From Rhodamnia argentea (Eukaryota; Streptophyta; Magnoliopsida; Myrtales; Myrtaceae): DNA of 64,000 nucleotides. Positions within the stretch are counted from its first letter, which is position 1. The number at the start of each line of letters is the position of its first letter. The position numbers were made by a program, and so were the translations under genes. The stretch covers positions 4,817,001 to 4,881,000 of the forward strand of contig NC_063152.1 of the NCBI RefSeq assembly GCF_020921035.1, in the 5' to 3' direction. Shown here piece after piece: positions 58,256 through 64,000 of this stretch. The notes under the pieces were generated by a model. It worked only from the letters and a program-made list of their open reading frames with translations. It was not told the origin of the DNA and did no database searches.

Positions 58256-58569
58256 TCGTTATAATTTCTTTTTCATATTTCGGCTTCCCACATTTAATGT
58301 ACTTCTCGAAATTCAAAGTGAGTCTATGGAAGCCTTTCTAAAATGTTGCATGTGAAGATAAATCATGCCATGGATGTTATCTAAACATGCTGTACGATTC
58401 AGTAAATATCTTGGATACATTTTTGTGAGCAGGTCACTGTATGAAAATAAAATAGAAAGGCTTTCCTTCTCCTAGATAGCATGCTGTAGATGAGACATAA
58501 TAGTAATTCTGTTTTCTTTTATTGGTTCTGGAGCCTGGAAATGTAACACAGCAGCAGACATTAAGCTGG

Positions 58570-62529
<3,960 letters not shown>

Positions 62530-62572
62530 GTCCTTTCAAACAATATTTATGGGGCTTGAGAGAATCACTTTT

Positions 62573-62578
62573 GAGAGA

Positions 62579-62609
<31 letters not shown>
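62573..62609. repeat. (GA)n microsatellite upstream of the beta-glucosidase
   Basis: A GA run with one T interruption, about 45-80 bp upstream of the first ATG. Read on the gene's strand it is a CT-rich tract, a common plant core-promoter or 5'-UTR feature. Confidence 0.85.
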
Positions 62610-63080
62610 CCAATCGTGATGATTAAGACAGATGAATAAGGACCACCGAATTTTCGAACTATAGTTTAGTGGGAAATGTGCAATTGCTGTCGCATTAGTG
62701 CTAATAATATGAAGTCATGTCAGCAGGAAGGTTGTCCTTTTCCCATCATGCTTGCTGTTGTGCCCATTCTCCCGGGGAAGCCATTTCAATGTGGTTCACG
62801 TGGTGGCGCAGAAAACCAACATTTCAATATACTTTTCTTCGGATTCCATCTGGATCTGTATTCATGTGCGAGCAACTTCTCATGAGCAAATGGAAGCAGG
62901 AAGCGACTATCATCGCTAGCGACTCTCGGGCTGTAGCGGCTCCGAAAAACTTGCGCGAGGTCGGTGAGCTCATCATGCAAACTCCACAAAACTGCGGGTA
63001 GCCAACGGCAACTCACTCCGCATGAGGATTGAATGAGTCGTCTCAAAAACCTCGTTGCCCTCCTCAAGATTTTCGACTCG
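62610..63080. other. Upstream region of the beta-glucosidase
   Basis: No supported gene. Short overlapping frames on both strands (62676-63067) show no domain. This is probably promoter sequence plus the distal part of the SINE-like unit to the right. Confidence 0.3.
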
Positions 63081-63240
63081 TGCCATAATAGAAGTCAAAT
63101 CGAGACCGAGAGATATCAGTATGGTAGTAGTCTGCATCGACAGGAGCTAATGTCAAGCGGAAGCCTACGTTCAGGATTCGAACTCGTGCTCTCTTTGAAG
63201 ACAAACAAGAGCTAGAAACATCGGGCTAACCACGCTCCAA
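63080..63240 (-). mobile_element. tRNA-derived SINE-like head (A and B box)
   Basis: On the minus strand TGGTTAGCCCG (63232-63222) resembles an RNA polymerase III A box and GAGTTCGAATCC (63185-63174) is a perfect B-box core, about 37 bases apart, preceded by GGAGCG. A canonical cloverleaf cannot be folded (no matching anticodon arm or acceptor stem), so it is not a functional tRNA. The 3' extent and tail are unclear. Confidence 0.4.
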
Positions 63241-63664
63241 ATGATTAATTTTTTTTTTAATCATAAGTGAGAGCCTAACTCCCAAGGTTATTGACATATA
63301 TGACACAACTTTTTGGAACTCAAAGATTAAAAATATTGAGTGTAATAAGCTTGCAAAATATATTATTTGCTCCTTTCTAACCAATAAATTTGACTCGGAA
63401 CATTGATATTAAAAAAACACAGTGTGAACTTGATTGCGCTGTGTAGCACGGGGGGCAACCCACCCATCCGTGGTAACTACTGTTGTTAGTGCATCACTTA
63501 ACGTTAATTATTGCCAAATCTGGCGTTCTTCATATTTATCACGATCTTCTCAGATTTTAGATTTCTTTAATAGATGGGAATTGAGGATCATTATGTGCTC
63601 CTTTGAATTGAATATCATTGGCTAGGCCAAATGATGGTACCTTTTGAAGAAGCCTCCCCCTAAG

Positions 63665-63915
63665 TAGACAAATGGTATATGAACTTTGGTCTCATGTGCA
63701 ATATTGTCCATGATTGTTCAATGTGATTCCTGAACTTTGATAAATTTTCAGTCTTAGTCCTTGTATTATTATATTCTTGGATTCAATCTAGTTCCCTAGA
63801 GACTAAATTGAACATGTACTAAAAGTTCAAGGATCACATTGAACAACTTAGAAGCACATGAACGGCATTTTATATTGGGTCAAAATTCGGAGTCCATTTA
63901 TGTTATTTTCCCGAG
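63665..63915. mobile_element. MITE with 'gttcaatgtgatncctgaactt' arms
   Basis: Inner arms GTTCAATGTGATTCCTGAACTTT (about 63717) and its inverted partner 'aaagttcaaggatcacattgaac' (about 63822-63844) are nearly perfect, and the outer ends are loosely inverted. The same arm motif appears in the 44.9-, 48.5- and 49.9-kb elements. Confidence 0.65.
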
Positions 63916-64000
63916 AAAGATAAGGTAATTTCTATCCCGCTTTGGCTAAGACATTCTTTTTCATAGCTGATTGACAAAAAATTCCACCCTCTCTTCGATT

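Overview
This is a eukaryotic nuclear window from a woody dicot. It has intron-rich genes with GT-AG junctions and several plant-restricted families: F-box/LRR/FBD, F-box/DUF295, basic secretory protease and a multi-exon GH1 beta-glucosidase. The AT-rich intergenic DNA is full of MITEs. The abundance of TIR elements starting with a 'cctaaacc' motif, and of hexameric CCGGTT repeats, reminds me of Myrtaceae such as Eucalyptus. That lineage call is inference and was not tested. No prokaryotic feature, CRISPR array or rRNA was seen.

Layout. 1-9.2 kb is a gene graveyard: two broken F-box/DUF295 copies, several single-exon scraps of F-box/FBD genes, and TIR elements, one of which carries a LINE reverse-transcriptase relic. 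9.4-11.1 kb (-) and 17.5-19.1 kb (-) hold two F-box/FBD genes that I can splice into full-length proteins (471 and 459 aa). Between them lie MITEs, a GC-rich CCGGTT element with a perfect palindrome, and a thrice-repeated non-coding module. 20.1-20.9 kb has an LTR relic with a primer-binding-like site and the 3' end of a basic-secretory-protease (BSP) copy. 23.3-31.3 kb is one nearly full-length but broken L1-type LINE on the minus strand. 32.6-38.3 kb holds duplicated BSP flanks, a 1.2-kb TIR element, and a complete BSP reading frame whose zinc-binding motif is destroyed.

38.9-48.2 kb is a plus-strand array of three F-box/FBD paralogues: pseudogene, intact gene (42.8-44.4 kb, 478 aa) and pseudogene. 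The third copy has a duplicated promoter and first-exon start of the downstream pseudouridine-synthase gene fused in front of it. 52.75-57.57 kb (+) is a nine-exon RluA-type RNA pseudouridine synthase (474 aa, chloroplast PUS6-like) with a TIR element inside intron 8. 58.57-62.53 kb (-) is a twelve-exon GH1 beta-glucosidase (532 aa) of the BGLU45/46/47 monolignol-glucosidase type. It converges on the synthase gene, and a 197-bp near-perfect inverted repeat lies between the two.

The genes do not form a pathway. The window shows birth-and-death evolution of an F-box/FBD cluster (three intact, two long pseudogenes, at least five fragments), driven by segmental duplication and small transposons. 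Two single-copy housekeeping or wall-related genes sit at the right edge. Exon boundaries were placed by hand from reading-frame continuity, GT/AG signals and paralogue comparison, not from transcripts.
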